From Acidimicrobiia bacterium (GTDB taxonomy: Bacteria > Actinomycetota > Acidimicrobiia > Acidimicrobiales > Ilumatobacteraceae), in NCBI GenBank assembly GCA_009923785.1, contig RFSV01000013.1, forward strand, positions 1-38,884: a stretch of 38,884 nucleotides of DNA. The letters run 5' to 3'. The position numbers were made by a program, and so were the translations under genes. The notes under the pieces are model-generated. The model saw only the letters and a list, made by a program, of their open reading frames with translations, had not been told where the DNA came from and did no database searches. Each line of letters opens with the position of its first letter. Position 1 is the stretch's first letter. Shown here one piece after another: positions 1 to 10,111 of the stretch.

Positions 1-621
1 CGTCGACATGCCGAAAATCTGATGCCGGCGATCGAGACCGCGTGCCGTCTGGCCGACGTGGCGGTCGCCGAATTCGGATGCGTCGCGGTCGACGTGGGAC
101 CGGGTCTCTTCACCGGTATGCGGGTCGGGCTCGCCACGGCGAAGTCGATGGCCTGGGCTCTCGATGTTCCAGTGGTGTCGGCGACCAGTCTCGAAATCCT
201 GGCCCTCGCGACACGTGACGATGTCGAGCACCAACATGAGCGCCTGGTGTGCTCGGTGGTCGACGCGCGCAAGGGCGAGGTCTTTCACCAACTTTTCCGC
301 GCCGACGCGTCGGGTGTCGAAAGCTTGAGCGATCCGATCTGCGAGAGTCCCGAGACATTGTCCGTTCGCTTGCACGAGAGGTCGCAGTCGGTGGTGTGTG
401 TCGGAGACGGTGCGCGACGGTATGTCGACCAGCTGACCGTCACTCCTCGAATTGCGGTGGCCGGCGATCGCTGGGATTACCCGTCGGCGGCCTGTCTCGT
501 CGAATTGGCCCACCGCCGTACGTTGCGCGAAACCTGGACGTCCCCCGATCACGTCGAAGCGATGTATCTGCGGCAACCCGATGCCCAGATCAATTGGTCC
601 ACGAGGAACGACGGTCCATGA
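1..621 (+). CDS. tsaB: TsaB, tRNA t6A threonylcarbamoyltransferase complex subunit (5' partial)
   Basis: TsaB is an inactive ASKHA-fold paralogue of TsaD that scaffolds the TsaB-TsaD-TsaE complex making N6-threonylcarbamoyladenosine at A37 of ANN-decoding tRNAs. The frame is open from base 1 and reads RRHAENLMPAIE before the first in-window ATG at 22. The HAE(N/R)LMP segment is a conserved internal TsaB motif, so the true start lies upstream. The glycine-rich motif VGPGLFTGMRVGLATAKSMA follows, as expected for the family. About 206 residues are visible. The stop overlaps the rimI start in an ATGA, which indicates translational coupling. Identity is secure from motif and neighbours. Confidence 0.93.
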   Translation, partial: RRHAENLMPAIETACRLADVAVAEFGCVAVDVGPGLFTGMRVGLATAKSMAWALDVPVVSATSLEILALATRDDVEHQHERLVCSVVDARKGEVFHQLFRADASGVESLSDPICESPETLSVRLHERSQSVVCVGDGARRYVDQLTVTPRIAVAGDRWDYPSAACLVELAHRRTLRETWTSPDHVEAMYLRQPDAQINWSTRNDGP

Positions 622-1133
622 GTCTCGAACTCGTCATCGAACCCATGCGTCGTCGGCACGTGAAGAACGTGCTGAACATCGAGAACGCGGTACATCCCAA
701 ACCGTGGTCGAGCGGTGTGTTCTCGAGCGAACTCGACCTCGTGCGACGGGGGGAGCGCTACTACGTGGTCGCGTTCTTGATGGGCGAACTCGTCGGGTAC
801 GCCGGTTCTCTGTACGCAGTCGACGAGGCGCACGTCACCAACATCGCCGTCGCTCCCGAGTTCCGTCGTCGAGGTGTGGCCCGTGCGTTGTTGCACGCGC
901 TCGCTTCGGAGGCGGTCGCCCGAGAGATGACCTCACTCACTCTCGAAGTGCGAGTCGGCAACAAAGCCGCGCAGGAGCTCTATCGCGAATTCGGCTTCGC
1001 TCCCGCCGGCGTGCGGCACCGCTACTACGAGAACTCCGAGGATGCGCTCGTCATGTGGATTCACGACATCCAGGGAGCGGAATTCCGGGAGCGACTCGAT
1101 CGCATCAACGCGACGCACGGGAGTCGGACATGA
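618..1133 (+). CDS. rimI: RimI-type GNAT N-acetyltransferase
   Basis: This 171-residue protein is a GNAT-fold acetyltransferase of the RimI group, which acetylates protein N-termini (ribosomal S18 in E. coli) using acetyl-CoA. The acetyl-CoA pyrophosphate loop is visible as VAPEFRRRGVARALL, preceded by the β4 strand VTNIAV. The C-terminal FGFAPAGVRHRYY with a following DAL-MW segment is typical of RimI. The frame stays open far upstream, but ATG 618 is chosen because it overlaps the tsaB stop (ATGA) and gives the family length. Its stop in turn overlaps the tsaD start. Position between tsaB and tsaD is the usual actinobacterial order. The exact substrate cannot be read from sequence. Confidence 0.92.
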   Translation: MSLELVIEPMRRRHVKNVLNIENAVHPKPWSSGVFSSELDLVRRGERYYVVAFLMGELVGYAGSLYAVDEAHVTNIAVAPEFRRRGVARALLHALASEAVAREMTSLTLEVRVGNKAAQELYREFGFAPAGVRHRYYENSEDALVMWIHDIQGAEFRERLDRINATHGSRT

Positions 1134-2173
1134 GCGTTCACTCGCAACTGTCAGTCGATGAATCGACAGTCATTCTCGCCATCGAAACGAGTTGCGACGA
1201 GACTGCCGCCTCGGTCGTCATGGGTGGGACCGACGTCGTGTCGAGCATTGTGTCGAGTCAGATCGATCTGCACGCACGCTTCGGAGGTGTCGTTCCGGAG
1301 ATCGCCAGTCGAGCGCATCTCGACCTTCTCGGGCCCATCGTTCGTGAGGCATTGGATGTCGCTGGTGTCGAAGCCCGTCGAGTCGACGCCGTCGCCGCCA
1401 CGTACGGACCTGGCCTGGTGGGCGCATTGTTGGTCGGGGTGTCGGCGGCCAAGGCACTGGCCTTCGCCTGGGACGTTCCGTTCGTCGGTGTCAACCACCT
1501 GGAAGCGCACCTCTATGCCGGCCTTCTCGACGACCCGAGTCTCGAGTTCCCGATGGTGTTCATGCTGGTGTCGGGCGGACACACGATGCTGATCGAGATG
1601 TCGGATCACGGTCGTTACCGATTGCTCGGTCGCACCATCGACGATGCGGCCGGTGAGGCCTTCGACAAGGTGGCGCGTTTTCTCGGGCTCGGCTATCCCG
1701 GCGGCCCGGCGATCGATCGACTGTCTGCCGAGGGTGATCCGCGAGCAATCGATTTTCCACGGGCAATGTTGCACGACGGACTCGATTTCAGCTTCAGCGG
1801 CCTCAAGACCTCGGTCATGAATCACGTTCGCAAGAATCCGTCGGTGTCGACCCCCGACGTCGCAGCATCGTTTCAAACCGCAGTGGTCGACGTCCTTGTG
1901 AGCAAGGCCATGAGAGCTGCCGATCAGACGGGCGCAAGGGCCGTCGTATTGGGCGGAGGAGTGGCGGCCAACTCCGAATTGCGCCGTCGTTTCACCGAGG
2001 TCTGTGAGTCGTCCGGTCGCCGCGGTCTGTTGCCCAGTCGCGCGATGTGCACCGACAACGCAGCCATGATCGGAGCGGCGGCGTGGTACCGACTTCGCGA
2101 TCATGGGGCGATGGGCCTCGACACTGGTGCCTCACCCAATCTGCGGCTTGTCGCAGGTGAGGTCACGTCGTGA
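1130..2173 (+). CDS. tsaD: TsaD, tRNA N6-adenosine threonylcarbamoyltransferase
   Basis: TsaD transfers the threonylcarbamoyl group from threonylcarbamoyl-AMP to A37 of tRNA. The 347-residue product starts with the signature ILAIETSCDETAASVV (about residues 15-30). It carries the metal-binding HLEAH pair (His123 and His127) and later the GGHTMLI, GEAFDKVAR, FSFSGLKT and CTDNAAMIG motifs of the family. An open frame extends several hundred bases upstream, but that part is the other strand-frame of tsaB/rimI. ATG 1130 overlaps the rimI stop as ATGA and matches the family N-terminus. The stop overlaps the dusB GTG start. No missing catalytic residue was seen. Confidence 0.96.
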   Translation: MSVHSQLSVDESTVILAIETSCDETAASVVMGGTDVVSSIVSSQIDLHARFGGVVPEIASRAHLDLLGPIVREALDVAGVEARRVDAVAATYGPGLVGALLVGVSAAKALAFAWDVPFVGVNHLEAHLYAGLLDDPSLEFPMVFMLVSGGHTMLIEMSDHGRYRLLGRTIDDAAGEAFDKVARFLGLGYPGGPAIDRLSAEGDPRAIDFPRAMLHDGLDFSFSGLKTSVMNHVRKNPSVSTPDVAASFQTAVVDVLVSKAMRAADQTGARAVVLGGGVAANSELRRRFTEVCESSGRRGLLPSRAMCTDNAAMIGAAAWYRLRDHGAMGLDTGASPNLRLVAGEVTS

Positions 2174-3324
2174 CGCTGCGCATCGGGCCCCTCGAGATTC
2201 CCGCGCCGGTGGTGCTGGCTCCCATGGCCGGGGTCACCAACGCTCCGTTCAGATCTCTGTGTCGGCGTTTCGCTCCCGGTCTGTTGTACGTCAACGAGAT
2301 GGTGATGGCGGCAGCCCTCGTGAACGGCAATGCGAAGACTGCCCGGATGGTTCAGTTCGGGGCTGACGAGAATCCTCGCAGCCTGCAGTTGTACGGCAGC
2401 GATCCAGGTCTCCTCGGTGACGCCATCCGCCGGCTCGCCGACTCTGGCGCAGTCGACCACATCGACATGAATTTCGGCTGTCCGGCGCAGAAGGTGACGC
2501 GCAAAGGTGGCGGTGCGGCAGTGCCGGCCAAGCCGAATCTTCTGCGAGCCATCATGCGTTCGGCAGTACAGGCCGCCGCGCCTTACGGCATACCGGTCAC
2601 GGCGAAGTTCCGTATGGGGATCGACGATTCGCTGATCACCCACCTCACGACCGGACGTATCGCCGAGGAGGAGGGGATCGCAGCGGTCGCCCTACATGCT
2701 CGAACCGCTGAACAGCACTACAGCGGTGACGCACGATGGGCGGCGATCGCCGAACTGAAGTCCGTCGTCACCTCGATACCCGTTCTCGGCAACGGCGACA
2801 TCTGGACGGCCGACGACGCCATGCGCATGATGTCGGAGACCGGCTGCGACGGTGTCGTGATTGGTCGGGGTTGCCTCGGTCGACCGTGGTTGTTCGGTGA
2901 CATCGTCTCGGCGATGACGGGTGGTGAGGTTGCCGAGCCGCGTCGTCTTGGTGACGTCGTCGACGTGATGGCCGACCATGTGCGACTCCTGTCCGAACAT
3001 TTCGGGACCGATGCGTCAGGTGTCGATCGAGGCGTGCGCGACTTCCGCAAGCACACGTCGTGGTACCTCACGGGTTTCCCGGTGGGTGGTGAGATGCGGG
3101 CCCGACTCGCGATGTCCTCGACCGTGTCGGAAGTCGACGATCTTCTCGGCGAAATGAGTGACAAGCACGGTCGTGATCTCGCTGTAGTCGACGGTGGAGA
3201 GAGGATTCGCCGCGGCAAAACAAATGGTCCCATTCGCGTGGTACTACCCGACGGGTACCTCACCCGGCTCGACGACATGACAGTTCCCGACGACGACGAC
3301 GTCATGGCCCTGTCGGGGGGATGA
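2170..3324 (+). CDS. dusB: DusB-type tRNA-dihydrouridine synthase
   Basis: This FMN-dependent enzyme reduces specific uridines in tRNA to dihydrouridine. The 384-residue protein has the N-terminal LAPMAGVTNAPFR motif, the catalytic-cysteine motif NFGCPAQKV (the Cys is the general acid), KFRMGID with RNA-binding basic residues, ALHARTAEQHY and the FMN phosphate site GNGDI...GVVIGRGCLGRPW. GTG at 2170 is the start because it overlaps the tsaD stop as GTGA and gives a normal Dus N-terminus (LRIGPLEIPAPVVLAPM). Its stop overlaps the maf ATG. The assignment to DusB rather than DusA or DusC rests on general resemblance and is less certain than the Dus family call. Confidence 0.92.
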   Translation: MTLRIGPLEIPAPVVLAPMAGVTNAPFRSLCRRFAPGLLYVNEMVMAAALVNGNAKTARMVQFGADENPRSLQLYGSDPGLLGDAIRRLADSGAVDHIDMNFGCPAQKVTRKGGGAAVPAKPNLLRAIMRSAVQAAAPYGIPVTAKFRMGIDDSLITHLTTGRIAEEEGIAAVALHARTAEQHYSGDARWAAIAELKSVVTSIPVLGNGDIWTADDAMRMMSETGCDGVVIGRGCLGRPWLFGDIVSAMTGGEVAEPRRLGDVVDVMADHVRLLSEHFGTDASGVDRGVRDFRKHTSWYLTGFPVGGEMRARLAMSSTVSEVDDLLGEMSDKHGRDLAVVDGGERIRRGKTNGPIRVVLPDGYLTRLDDMTVPDDDDVMALSGG

Positions 3325-3932
3325 ACGTGCGACGAGTCGTTCTGGGATCGGGTTCGCCTCGACGCCTCGAGTTGTTGCGTGGGATCGGCGTGGAGCCGGC
3401 GGTCGTCACTCCCCACGTCGACGAGTCGGCGCGCTCGAACGAGTCACCGGTCGACTACGTGCGTCGATTGGCATCGGCCAAGTTGTCGGCCGTCATGCAC
3501 GATCTCGGTCCGGTGGCCGTTGGCACAGTGGTGATCGCCGCCGACACGACGGTCGACGTCGACGGGCGCATCCTCGCCAAACCCTCCGATCCCGCCGAAG
3601 CCGTCGAGATGTTGCGGCTCCTGAGCGGACGGTCGCATCTGGTGCACACCGGATGGGCGGTCGCCGTGGCCGTGCCGGGTTGTCGGGGCAACGAGTGGGA
3701 GGGTCATGTCGAGGTGACGACGTCGGCCGTCACGTTCCGGTCGCTCACTCCGACCGAGGTCGACGGGTACGTGGCCACGGGGGAGCCCCTCGACAAGGCG
3801 GGGGCCTACGCCATCCAAGGTGGTGCCGGAGAGTTCGTGGAACGCCTCGAGGGAAGTCTGTCAGCGGTCATCGGGTTGCCCGTCGAGCGCCTCGACGAGG
3901 TCTGTGCCGGCCTCGGCGCCCCCTTGACCTGA
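3321..3932 (+). CDS. maf: Maf-family nucleoside triphosphate pyrophosphatase
   Basis: Maf proteins hydrolyse non-canonical or pyrimidine nucleoside triphosphates to monophosphates and are linked to septum control in some bacteria. The 203-residue product has the N-terminal LGSGSPRRLELL substrate loop, the ADTTVDVDGRILAKP motif with the catalytic Asp, a histidine-containing GRSHLVHTG segment, and YVATGEPLDKAGAYAIQG near the C-terminus. This is complete and ordinary for the family. ATG 3321 overlaps the dusB stop (ATGA). The next gene, groES, is separated by 147 bases containing its own promoter and operators, so maf probably ends the first operon. Confidence 0.93.
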   Translation: MNVRRVVLGSGSPRRLELLRGIGVEPAVVTPHVDESARSNESPVDYVRRLASAKLSAVMHDLGPVAVGTVVIAADTTVDVDGRILAKPSDPAEAVEMLRLLSGRSHLVHTGWAVAVAVPGCRGNEWEGHVEVTTSAVTFRSLTPTEVDGYVATGEPLDKAGAYAIQGGAGEFVERLEGSLSAVIGLPVERLDEVCAGLGAPLT

Positions 3933-3948
3933 CGTTCTTCCCGGCCAG

Positions 3949-3975
3949 TTAGCACTCGGGCACTCCGGTTGCTAA
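3949..3975 (+). promoter_or_regulatory. Degenerate CIRCE operator (HrcA site), distal copy
   Basis: The left half TTAGCACTC is a perfect CIRCE half-site. After 9 bases the right half reads GGTTGCTAA instead of GAGTGCTAA, two mismatches. HrcA binds CIRCE to repress groES-groEL under non-stress conditions. The right half overlaps a possible -35 hexamer (TTGCTA, 3969-3974). Confidence 0.65.
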
Positions 3976-3998
3976 CGGCCGGTGTCGCCCCGTAGCCT
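3969..3998 (+). promoter_or_regulatory. Probable groESL promoter
   Basis: TTGCTA (3969-3974) and TAGCCT (3993-3998) lie 18 bases apart. They sit between and overlap the two CIRCE sites, the placement expected for HrcA repression. The elements are inferred from hexamer similarity only. Confidence 0.5.
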
Positions 3999-4024
3999 TG
4001 GCACTCGCCAGGGACGAGTGCTAA
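3998..4024 (+). promoter_or_regulatory. CIRCE operator (HrcA site), proximal copy
   Basis: TTGGCACTC, nine bases, GAGTGCTAA: one mismatch to the CIRCE consensus TTAGCACTC-N9-GAGTGCTAA. It begins at the last base of the presumed -10, so it covers the transcription start of groES. hrcA is not in the window. Confidence 0.88.
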
Positions 4025-4079
4025 CGGCCCCGGCCACAGAGTCATCCCATCAACGTCCACCCTCACGGAGGATTCCACC

Positions 4080-6021
<1,942 letters not shown>

Positions 6022-6050
6022 CCGACAGGGTGACCACGTGTCACCTCGTC

Positions 6051-6094
6051 GAATGCGACAGGGGCGAGGCTTCGGCCTCGCCCCTGTCGCATTC
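6051..6094. terminator. Bidirectional terminator-like hairpin between groEL and glpX
   Basis: A perfect 20-bp inverted repeat (6051-6070 and 6075-6094) closes on a TTCG tetraloop. It lies 30 bases after the groEL stop and 12 bases from the glpX stop on the other strand, so it can serve both converging genes. There is no U-tract on either side, so efficient factor-independent termination is uncertain. Confidence 0.75.
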
Positions 6095-6106
6095 ACGGAC
6101 TGGCGT

Positions 6107-7093
6107 TCACTCGTAGTCGATCGTCGAGATCTCTCGCAGTTTGTCGAGACGGTGACGAGCTTCGATGAGTCGTACCGTTCCCGACAGCGACCGCATGACG
6201 AGACTCTGAGTGGTGGCACCACCGGCGTGGAAGCGCACGCCGTTCAGCAATTCACCGTCGGTCACGCCGGTGGCGGCGAAGAAGCAGTTGTCTCCGCGAA
6301 CCAGATCGTCGGTGGTGAGCACGCGATCGAGGTCGTAGCCCTCGGCGACCGCGGCATTTCGCTCGGTCTCGTTTCGAGTCCACAACTTGCCCTGGATCTC
6401 GCCCCCCATGCATTTGAGGGCAGCGGCGGCTGTGACCCCCTCGGGCGTGCCGCCGATACCGAAGAGAACGTCGACGCCGGCGTCGGGCCAGGCGGTGGCG
6501 ATGGCTCCGAAGATGTCGCCGTCGCTGATGAGCTTGATACGAGCTCCTGATTCGCGGACCTCTTCGATGAGATCCTTGTGGCGATCACGGTCGAGGATGA
6601 CGACCGTCAGGTCGCGCACACTTTCGCCTTTGGCCTTGGCGATCCACTTCAGGTTCTGCGTGGGAGACGCGTTGATGTCGATGTGACCGGCGGCGGCCGG
6701 ACCGACCGCGATTTTCTCCATGTAGACGCACGGGCCGGGATTGAACATGGTGCCGCGCTCGGACACTGCGATCACAGCGAGTGCATTTCCCCGACCGAGG
6801 GCCGTGAGAGTCGTGCCGTCGATCGGGTCGACGGCGACGTCGGTCCTGGTGTTGGAACCGTCGCCCACGACCTCTCCGTTGAAGAGCATGGGTGCTTCGT
6901 CTTTTTCGCCCTCTCCGATGACGACGACACCGTCCATCGGAACGGTGGTCAACACGGTGCGCATGGCTTCGACGGCGGCTCCGTCGGCACCGTTCTTGTC
7001 GCCACGACCGACCCATCGCGAGGCAGCGAGGGCGGCCGATTCGGTGACCCGGACGAGCTCCATGGCCAGGTTTCGGGAAGGCTTCTCGGGCAT
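6107..7093 (-). CDS. glpX: Class II fructose-1,6-bisphosphatase
   Basis: GlpX dephosphorylates fructose-1,6-bisphosphate to fructose-6-phosphate in gluconeogenesis and is the usual FBPase of actinobacteria. The metal and phosphate motifs are present: [31 protein letters not shown] and [20 protein letters not shown], with RARL-type residues replaced by [11 protein letters not shown]. The product is 328 residues from ATG 7093. A GTG two codons upstream (7099) is possible. ATG 7093 is preferred because TACGGT (7105-7100) lies exactly 6 bases before it, the leaderless spacing seen repeatedly here. It faces away from the S9 peptidase gene and converges with groEL. Confidence 0.95.
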   Translation of the reverse strand: MPEKPSRNLAMELVRVTESAALAASRWVGRGDKNGADGAAVEAMRTVLTTVPMDGVVVIGEGEKDEAPMLFNGEVVGDGSNTRTDVAVDPIDGTTLTALGRGNALAVIAVSERGTMFNPGPCVYMEKIAVGPAAAGHIDINASPTQNLKWIAKAKGESVRDLTVVILDRDRHKDLIEEVRESGARIKLISDGDIFGAIATAWPDAGVDVLFGIGGTPEGVTAAAALKCMGGEIQGKLWTRNETERNAAVAEGYDLDRVLTTDDLVRGDNCFFAATGVTDGELLNGVRFHAGGATTQSLVMRSLSGTVRLIEARHRLDKLREISTIDYE

Positions 7094-7099
7094 GGACAC

Positions 7100-7105
7100 A
7101 CCGTA
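7100..7105 (-). promoter_or_regulatory. -10 element of glpX, leaderless spacing
   Basis: TACGGT on the minus strand is followed by six bases and then ATG 7093. This spacing puts the transcript start at the start codon. No clear -35 was seen. Confidence 0.65.
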
Positions 7106-7168
7106 GTCGTGACTCGGGTGACCGCTGTGGCGGTCGCTCGACCCTCGAGACGGCGTCGACGACTTCTC

Positions 7169-7174
7169 TACGAT
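7169..7174 (+). promoter_or_regulatory. -10 element of the S9 peptidase gene, leaderless spacing
   Basis: TACGAT, six bases, then GTG 7181. It supports GTG 7181 over several in-frame upstream GTG codons. Confidence 0.65.
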
Positions 7175-7180
7175 GGCTCG

Positions 7181-8953
7181 GTGGCCGACCTGTTGACGCT
7201 CGAGAACTGTCTGGCCGGCCGCGAACTCGTAGAACCGAGGCTCGACCCGACCGGACGACGTCTCGCCATCGTGACGACCGCGCCGTTCGATCTGAGGTCC
7301 GATGAACGGCCGCTATGGCACATCGAAGTGATCGACCTCGACGACCCGGCGGGCGACTGGAACAAGATGTCGACGACTCCGGTTCGCGGTGTGCGGGGTC
7401 TGGGTGGAGGCACATTCGACTGGAGCCCTGACGGGCACTCCGTCGTCGCCGTGGCGGCTGGAGGCGACGTGGTCGAGATCGGCATCGATGGTTCGACGAG
7501 GATGCTCGTGCCGGCGGGAGATCGCACGCTGTCGTCGCCGGTGGTCGATCCGTCCAGCGGCAAGGTGATCGTGGTCGTCGACCAGTCCGAGATCTGGGAA
7601 ATCGAACGTCGATCGGGAGAGATTCGTCGCGTTGACGACGGTCGGCACGACTTCGTGATCGATCCGATCGTGTGGAATGGACGCGTCGTATGGCACGGAT
7701 GGAACCCGCCGAACATGCCGTGGGACGAGAGTGAACTCGTCACCGAACATGGCGTCGTGTCCGCAGTGGCCGGTCGACGTGTACAGCAACCCGACACCAC
7801 TCCCGATGGCAATCGAATCGCGTGGCTCGACGACGCGAGTGGCTGGCTCAACGTGACGACGGGCGACGGGCGACGGGTGAGTGAAGCATTCGAGCACGGT
7901 GGCCCGCCGTGGGGCGAGCGCATGCGTTCGTGGTGTTGGAGTCCCGACGGGTCGCGTCTCGCGTTCGTACGCAACGAAGGCGGTTTCGGACGGCTCTGCA
8001 CCGTCGACCCGTCGACCGGTCGAGTCGACGAGCGGGCCAAGGCGATTCACGGTCAGTTGTCGTGGCGGGGTTCTCGACTGGCGGCCATTCGCACCGGAGG
8101 AAGAACGCCGACGCAGATCGTGGTGTACGACACCGACGATTGGACGCGTCGAACGGTCGCTGTCGGTCCTTCTTACGATTGGAAGGATCACTCGGCGTTG
8201 GTCGAACCACACCTGCTCGCCGTCGACGATGGTGCCGGCTCCCTCCTCCACGCCCGCCTGTATCGCGCGACCCGTCCGAACGGCGCGTTGCTGTGCTGGA
8301 TCCACGGAGGGCCGACTGATCAGTGGACGGTGTCGTTCAACGTGCGATTCGCCTACTGGATCGACCGTGGATATTCGATTCTCGTTCCCGATCATCGAGG
8401 TAGTACCGGACACGGTCGCTCGTATACCGATGCGCTTCGCGGCGAGTGGGGTCGTCTCGACGCGCACGACACCGCCGTGCTCGTGAACTTCGTCCAGAGG
8501 AGTGAGGAATTCTCCCCCGAACGCACGGCTGTCCTCGGATCGTCGGCTGGCGGTCTCACGGCACTCGTGGTCGCTCTCGAACATCCCGAACTTCTCGGCG
8601 CGGTGGTGGCGGCTTATCCGGTGTCCGACATCGCCGCTCTCGATACGACGACACATCGCTTCGAAGCCCACTACAACCGAACCCTCGTCGGCGATCCGTC
8701 GACCACGGTCCAAAAGTCTGAGGAGCGCTCACCGGTGCACCGTGTCGACGAGCTCTCGGTTCCGGTACTTCTCCTGCACGGCGACTCCGATCCCGTGGTA
8801 TCGGTCGATCAAAGTCGACGACTCGCCGACATCGCGTCTCGTCATGTCCAATACGTGGAGTACCCAGGGGAAGGACACGGATTCCGCTCGTGGTCGACGC
8901 GACTCGACGAGCACCGTCGAACCGAAGAATTCCTGATTCGTCACCTGTCGTAG
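7181..8953 (+). CDS. S9 family (prolyl oligopeptidase / acylaminoacyl-peptidase-like) serine peptidase
   Basis: The 590-residue product combines an N-terminal WD40-like β-propeller (about residues 1-350, with repeats such as [14 protein letters not shown] and [14 protein letters not shown]) with a C-terminal α/β-hydrolase domain. The catalytic triad is visible: Ser in LGSSAGG, Asp in [13 protein letters not shown] and His in GEGHGFRSW. The oxyanion-region motif [10 protein letters not shown] is also present. These point to the S9C/S9 acylaminoacyl-peptidase group, which cleaves short peptides in the cytoplasm. No signal peptide is present from the chosen start. GTG 7181 is chosen by family length and the TACGAT-N6 promoter; the frame remains open upstream through the antisense of glpX. 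Confidence 0.88.
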   Translation: MADLLTLENCLAGRELVEPRLDPTGRRLAIVTTAPFDLRSDERPLWHIEVIDLDDPAGDWNKMSTTPVRGVRGLGGGTFDWSPDGHSVVAVAAGGDVVEIGIDGSTRMLVPAGDRTLSSPVVDPSSGKVIVVVDQSEIWEIERRSGEIRRVDDGRHDFVIDPIVWNGRVVWHGWNPPNMPWDESELVTEHGVVSAVAGRRVQQPDTTPDGNRIAWLDDASGWLNVTTGDGRRVSEAFEHGGPPWGERMRSWCWSPDGSRLAFVRNEGGFGRLCTVDPSTGRVDERAKAIHGQLSWRGSRLAAIRTGGRTPTQIVVYDTDDWTRRTVAVGPSYDWKDHSALVEPHLLAVDDGAGSLLHARLYRATRPNGALLCWIHGGPTDQWTVSFNVRFAYWIDRGYSILVPDHRGSTGHGRSYTDALRGEWGRLDAHDTAVLVNFVQRSEEFSPERTAVLGSSAGGLTALVVALEHPELLGAVVAAYPVSDIAALDTTTHRFEAHYNRTLVGDPSTTVQKSEERSPVHRVDELSVPVLLLHGDSDPVVSVDQSRRLADIASRHVQYVEYPGEGHGFRSWSTRLDEHRRTEEFLIRHLS

Positions 8954-8960
8954 GCGGGGG

Positions 8961-8966
8961 TAGCGT
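8961..8966 (+). promoter_or_regulatory. -10 element, leaderless spacing (duplicated small protein)
   Basis: TAGCGT, seven bases, then GTG 8974. The hexamer lies inside the short inverted repeat GGCGGG...CCCGCC (8953-8973), just after the stop of the S9 gene. Confidence 0.6.
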
Positions 8967-8973
8967 TCCCGCC

Positions 8974-9408
8974 GTGACCGACTGGAACCCGCTCGATCCG
9001 GACGCCGCGAACGTCTTCTACGACTTGTCGTCGTGGACGTCCGATCAGCAGGCCGAACTCACCGCGTTGCTCGCCAATGCTGATATCTCACACGCCTGGG
9101 TGGAGTCCGAACTCGTCGTACCCGAAGAACACGAGAGAATCGTCGATCGACTTTTCGATCGACTCGAGAAAGAACTGGGCATCGGTTCGACGGCAGTTCA
9201 AGGTGGAGTCGGTGAAGGAGACGAAGTCACCGAATACGACCTCGACGAGTATTCGATGGAGGAGCGGCGCGAGATCACCGAGCGGCTGGTCGCGACTCGC
9301 ATCACACACCGTTGGACCGAGGAGATCCTCGTGGTACCGACCGCCGCCGAACAACTGGTCGAGTCCATTCTCGACGAGTACGACAACGTCGCCTTCGACG
9401 ACGACTGA
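8974..9408 (+). CDS. Uncharacterised acidic protein with two tandem copies of a ~49-residue domain
   Basis: I do not recognise a named family with certainty. The 144-residue protein contains an internal duplication with a constant offset of 72 residues. Residues 16-64 (YDLSSW...ISHAW...LVVP...) align with 88-136 (YDLDEY...ITHRW...LVVP...). Each unit predicts as helix-strand-strand-helix, and the L-V-V-P strand followed by a helix resembles DUF2007-like putative signal-transducing domains. That link is a guess. The linker (65-87) is Gly/Glu rich and the ends are acidic. There is no signal peptide or membrane segment. Translation starts at GTG 8974 behind a leaderless-type promoter. The J-domain gene follows after 4 bases, so the two are likely cotranscribed. 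Confidence 0.72.
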   Translation: MTDWNPLDPDAANVFYDLSSWTSDQQAELTALLANADISHAWVESELVVPEEHERIVDRLFDRLEKELGIGSTAVQGGVGEGDEVTEYDLDEYSMEERREITERLVATRITHRWTEEILVVPTAAEQLVESILDEYDNVAFDDD

Positions 9409-9412
9409 CGTC

Positions 9413-10111
9413 ATGAGCGTCCTGCTCGCCGAACTCGAGATCTGGCACACACGTCCTCTCACGCCGACAAGACGTCTGTCGCTCGGTCACATGGTCTTGC
9501 CGTGCGATCCGGCCCCAGGATTCGGTGGCCTCCTACTCGGCGCGATCATCGCGCGCCATGCCGCCGACGTCGACGACGATCTGCTTCCCGACACTCACCG
9601 ACTACTCGCGCAGATCCAGCGAGGTGAGCGAGTGGTGCAGCCACGTCTTCGACACCGATTCCAAGTCGACCGACAGGGATTGGCCGTGAGTCGGCATCGC
9701 GTGTTCGGCGTGGGAGACGACATCGAGTTCGATCTCGATGCACAAGGAAGTCCGATGCAACAGGTGTTGGGTGCGATCTACGCGCTCGAGCGCCTCGATC
9801 TCACTACACGCCGAGAACTCGAACCCGTTATCTCCAAGTCGTTGAGATGGCGTGGCCCGCTTGGAGCGGCGTTCGTCGCTCATCTCGCCGGATCGAAGAC
9901 GTCGTCGCTACGTTCACTGGCCGATCCGCGTGCATGGGCACTCGACGTCCTGGGCTTCCCGGAAGGAACGACGAAACCGTCGAAGCGTGCCGTGTCCGAG
10001 AGGTTCCGTCGTCGCCTTCGTGAAGTACATCCCGATCACGGCGGCGATCACTCGACGGCCAGCGCGTCGATCGGCGACCTCAGTGAGGCCCGTCGAATCC
10101 TGGGTGGCTGA
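9413..10111 (+). CDS. Protein with C-terminal J domain (DnaJ-like)
   Basis: The 232-residue protein ends in a segment (about 175-232) that fits a J domain: WALDVLGF, then helix II FRRRLREV, the HPD tripeptide at 206-208 followed by HGG, and a final helix DLSEARRILGG. J domains stimulate Hsp70 (DnaK) ATPase. The first 170 residues do not match a family I recognise; they contain a Gly-rich hydrophobic stretch (GFGGLLLGAIIARHA, 36-50). No zinc-finger or client-binding domains of DnaJ are present, so it would be a class III J protein. It sits 4 bases after the duplicated-domain gene and overlaps the end of the opposite-strand MFS gene by 32 bases. Confidence 0.75.
   Translation: MSVLLAELEIWHTRPLTPTRRLSLGHMVLPCDPAPGFGGLLLGAIIARHAADVDDDLLPDTHRLLAQIQRGERVVQPRLRHRFQVDRQGLAVSRHRVFGVGDDIEFDLDAQGSPMQQVLGAIYALERLDLTTRRELEPVISKSLRWRGPLGAAFVAHLAGSKTSSLRSLADPRAWALDVLGFPEGTTKPSKRAVSERFRRRLREVHPDHGGDHSTASASIGDLSEARRILGG

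Noticed and set aside
249-1130. Long upstream extensions of the rimI and tsaD frames.
   Set aside because: The extensions overlap confirmed tsaB and rimI sequence in other frames and do not match family N-termini; the ATGA overlaps give better starts.
7313-8713. Minus-strand open frame of about 466 codons opposite the S9 peptidase.
   Set aside because: The S9 triad and propeller repeats are on the plus strand; the antisense product is Arg/His-rich and featureless.
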